From NCBI GenBank assembly GCA_964622665.1, contig CAZUUO010000018.1, positions 1 through 14,748 of the forward strand: a stretch of DNA of 14,748 nt. The letters run 5' to 3'. The position numbers and the translations under genes are program-made. The notes under the pieces are model-generated. The model saw only the letters and a list, made by a program, of their open reading frames with translations. It searched no databases and was not told the DNA's origin. Origin of the DNA: CAZUUO01 sp964622665. GTDB lineage: Bacteria; Patescibacteriota; Patescibacteriia; Magasanikbacterales; GCA-002688135. Shown here in pieces: positions 13,192 through 14,748 of this stretch. Numbering within the stretch: position 1 is the stretch's first letter; every line of letters begins with the position of its first letter.

Positions 13192-13854
13192 ATGATTAGT
13201 GCTATTGTGTGCGCCCTCAACGAGGAAAAAACCATAAAGACGGTACTCAACGCAATACAGAACACCGAAGAAATCGGAGAAATTATTGTTGTTTCAGATG
13301 GTTCCACTGACACAACAGCACAAATAGCGCGGACGTACCCAATAACCGTTATAGAACATAAAAAGCCGTGGGGCAAAGCGCAAAGTATGGAGGATGCGGT
13401 ACGTAAGGCACATGGCGACACACTCATCTTTCTCGATGCAGATTTATACCGCATAACAAGCACCCACGTAAAAAAATTAATAGCCATGTTTAAGAGAAGT
13501 GGTGGCATGGTGGTGGGGTTGCGGGATAGGGGGCACGTCATGAATTTCCTCGCACATTTTTTCCCACTCATTTCTGGTGAGAGAATTCTCGAAAGAGAAA
13601 TTTTTGAAAAAACACCGTCACGGTATAAGAAAGGATATAAAATTGAGGTAGCACTCAATGCAACCGCACGTCATTTAGACAAACCGATAGCAACCCTTCG
13701 TTTACAGGGTGTAACCGTTCGCACAAAATTACACAAGACAATCCTGTACAAAGCAATTTACCAATATGTATTCATGGTGTGGCACGTAACAACGGCGCTA
13801 CTCCTTACACCAATAACCCTATGGCTTACCACAACTTCAAAAACAAAAAAGTAG
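13192..13854 (+). CDS. GT2-family glycosyltransferase with C-terminal membrane helix
   Basis: A GT-A fold transferase of 220 residues. The start MISAIVCALNEEKTI is the classic nucleotide-binding opening, followed by IIVVSDGSTDTT (31-42), GKAQSMEDAV (61-70), the metal-binding DAD (82-84) in LIFLDADL, and an SGERILER segment (128-135) near the acceptor site. One hydrophobic stretch at about 193-211 should anchor it to the membrane. Members of this kind are often polyprenyl-phosphate sugar transferases, but the donor is not determinable. I use ATG 13192, since the in-frame GTG at 13135 adds 19 unconserved-looking residues before the first strand. The gene lies between murG and murD and its last 34 nt overlap murD, so it is probably co-expressed with it. 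Confidence 0.87.
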   Translation: MISAIVCALNEEKTIKTVLNAIQNTEEIGEIIVVSDGSTDTTAQIARTYPITVIEHKKPWGKAQSMEDAVRKAHGDTLIFLDADLYRITSTHVKKLIAMFKRSGGMVVGLRDRGHVMNFLAHFFPLISGERILEREIFEKTPSRYKKGYKIEVALNATARHLDKPIATLRLQGVTVRTKLHKTILYKAIYQYVFMVWHVTTALLLTPITLWLTTTSKTKK

Positions 13855-14748
13855 TAATTATCGGTTTAGGTAGATACGAACGCGGCAGCGGTTCCATGGC
13901 TGTGCAATATTTTTCCCGTCATAAAGCAGAAGTAGTGGTAACGGATAAAAATACAGCGCAAAATTTAAGTGAGACACTGACACGTCTGAAAGATTGTGAG
14001 CACGTAACGTACGCGCTGGGAAATGATCGTGATGCAACACTGTTAACTGATGCCGATTTCGTATTTCAAAATCCTGCAGTACCCGACACGCATCCCCTCA
14101 TCATGTTGGCATATAAGAAAAAAATTCCGGTAATTAATGATTGGTCACTTTTTTTCATGCACAAAAAAGCGAATTGCGTTGGTGTGACGGGAACACGCGG
14201 AAAAACGACGACGACGAGCCTACTATATGCAATGGTGCAAACAAAATATCCAAAGGCAAAACTTGCAGGAAATATTGGGGTATCACCGCTAACCTTTTTA
14301 GATCAATACAAAGGCGAGTTGGTCGTTGCAGAATTTTCAAGCTGGTTACTACGCGGTTTGCGCGCGGTTAAGAAAAGTCCGCAGGTGGCAGTGTTTACCA
14401 ACCTCATGCACGATCATCAAAACATGTATCCATCAATGACGGCATATGGCAACGATAAAAAACTTATTTTTGAATATCAAAATAAAAAGGGAGTCGTAAT
14501 TCTCAATACGAGCAATCCATATACAAAAAAAATAGCAACCGCATTAAAGAATAAGAGAAAGGTATTAGTGATAGGTGAAAAAATGTTAGGATTTAAAAAT
14601 GGCATCGTGGTAGATAATGGTCTACACGTATTTGAAAAAGGGGTTGAACGGTTCGGTATTCCTGCATCTGATATCACGTTAAAAGGAGAACACAATTGGT
14701 ATAATGCTGCAGGCGCGTCATTGGCAGCAGCAACACTCGGCGTTTCAT
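13821..14748 (+). CDS. murD: UDP-N-acetylmuramoylalanine--D-glutamate ligase (3' end outside window)
   Basis: MurD adds D-Glu to UDP-MurNAc-L-Ala in the cytoplasm. The first 309 residues are present. They show an N-terminal Rossmann opening VVIIGLGRYERGSG (11-24), NPAVP (84-88), the ATP loop GTRGKTTTT (124-132; other Mur ligases have GTNGKT/S), GNIG (150-153), EFSSWLLRGL (171-180; usual form ELSSFQLE), TNLMHDH (193-199), a lysine pair at 213-214 where the carbamylated lysine is expected, and KGEHNWYNAAGA near the end. The set points to MurD over MurC, E or F. ATG 13821 is needed to cover the first strand, so the gene overlaps the upstream GT2 gene by 34 nt. The C-terminal domain is lost at the window edge. 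Confidence 0.88.
   Translation, partial: MAYHNFKNKKVVIIGLGRYERGSGSMAVQYFSRHKAEVVVTDKNTAQNLSETLTRLKDCEHVTYALGNDRDATLLTDADFVFQNPAVPDTHPLIMLAYKKKIPVINDWSLFFMHKKANCVGVTGTRGKTTTTSLLYAMVQTKYPKAKLAGNIGVSPLTFLDQYKGELVVAEFSSWLLRGLRAVKKSPQVAVFTNLMHDHQNMYPSMTAYGNDKKLIFEYQNKKGVVILNTSNPYTKKIATALKNKRKVLVIGEKMLGFKNGIVVDNGLHVFEKGVERFGIPASDITLKGEHNWYNAAGASLAAATLGVS

Noticed and set aside
13149..13658. 169-codon minus-strand frame opposite the GT2 gene
   Set aside because: The plus strand has clear GT2 motifs (SDGSTD, DAD); the antisense translation shows no domain logic.
1..14748. CRISPR array, toxin-antitoxin pair, prophage or defence island
   Set aside because: No spaced direct repeats, nuclease, helicase, toxin or phage-structural signatures were found on either strand.

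Overview
This window reads as chromosomal DNA from a Candidate Phyla Radiation (Patescibacteria) bacterium, most likely Parcubacteria-like. That placement is inference. It rests on compact genes, trimmed or divergent housekeeping enzymes (a two-domain UDP-sugar dehydrogenase, CTP synthase, MurG and MurD with clade-style motifs), a DUF2304 protein next to a glycosyltransferase, and almost no Shine-Dalgarno sequences. TAA, TAG and TGA all serve as stops (ftsW ends in TGA), so the UGA=Gly code of Gracilibacteria/SR1 does not apply.

Layout. 1-1138: 3' end of greA, a DUF2304 membrane protein and the first half of a GT4 glycosyltransferase, which runs into a 100-N scaffold gap (1139-1238). 1239-1339: a short post-gap stretch with a strong palindrome that may be the edge of a repeat or insertion sequence. 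1340-3161: a lipoprotein (minus) divergent from a DoxX-like protein, then a ZIP metal transporter with its own promoter. 3227-5849: a plus-strand operon with a short UDP-glucose-dehydrogenase-type enzyme, a UDP-sugar epimerase, a membrane-anchored TPR protein and a 39-residue cysteine-rich acidic peptide. A bidirectional terminator then separates it from era (minus). 6843-8471: pyrG, divergent from era and convergent with rpmA (minus). 8954-9337: a NifU-like protein. 9385-12988: a division/wall operon (3-TM protein, mraY, ftsW, murG). A tRNA-Lys(UUU) on the minus strand follows, then a GT2 glycosyltransferase whose 3' end overlaps murD; murD is cut by the window end.

How the genes fit together. 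The right half is a rearranged dcw cluster making lipid I/II (MraY, MurG), polymerising it (FtsW) and making its peptide stem (MurD). The left-centre operon interconverts nucleotide sugars for surface glycans, in keeping with the two glycosyltransferases. Era (30S assembly), L27 and tRNA-Lys serve translation; PyrG makes CTP.

The most unusual signals are the 39-residue cysteine-rich peptide, the repeated placement of -10 boxes only 8-11 nt before start codons (suggesting leaderless mRNAs), and the missing C-terminal domain of the sugar dehydrogenase. Gene-free stretches are short; none exceeds about 300 bases apart from what the gap may hide.
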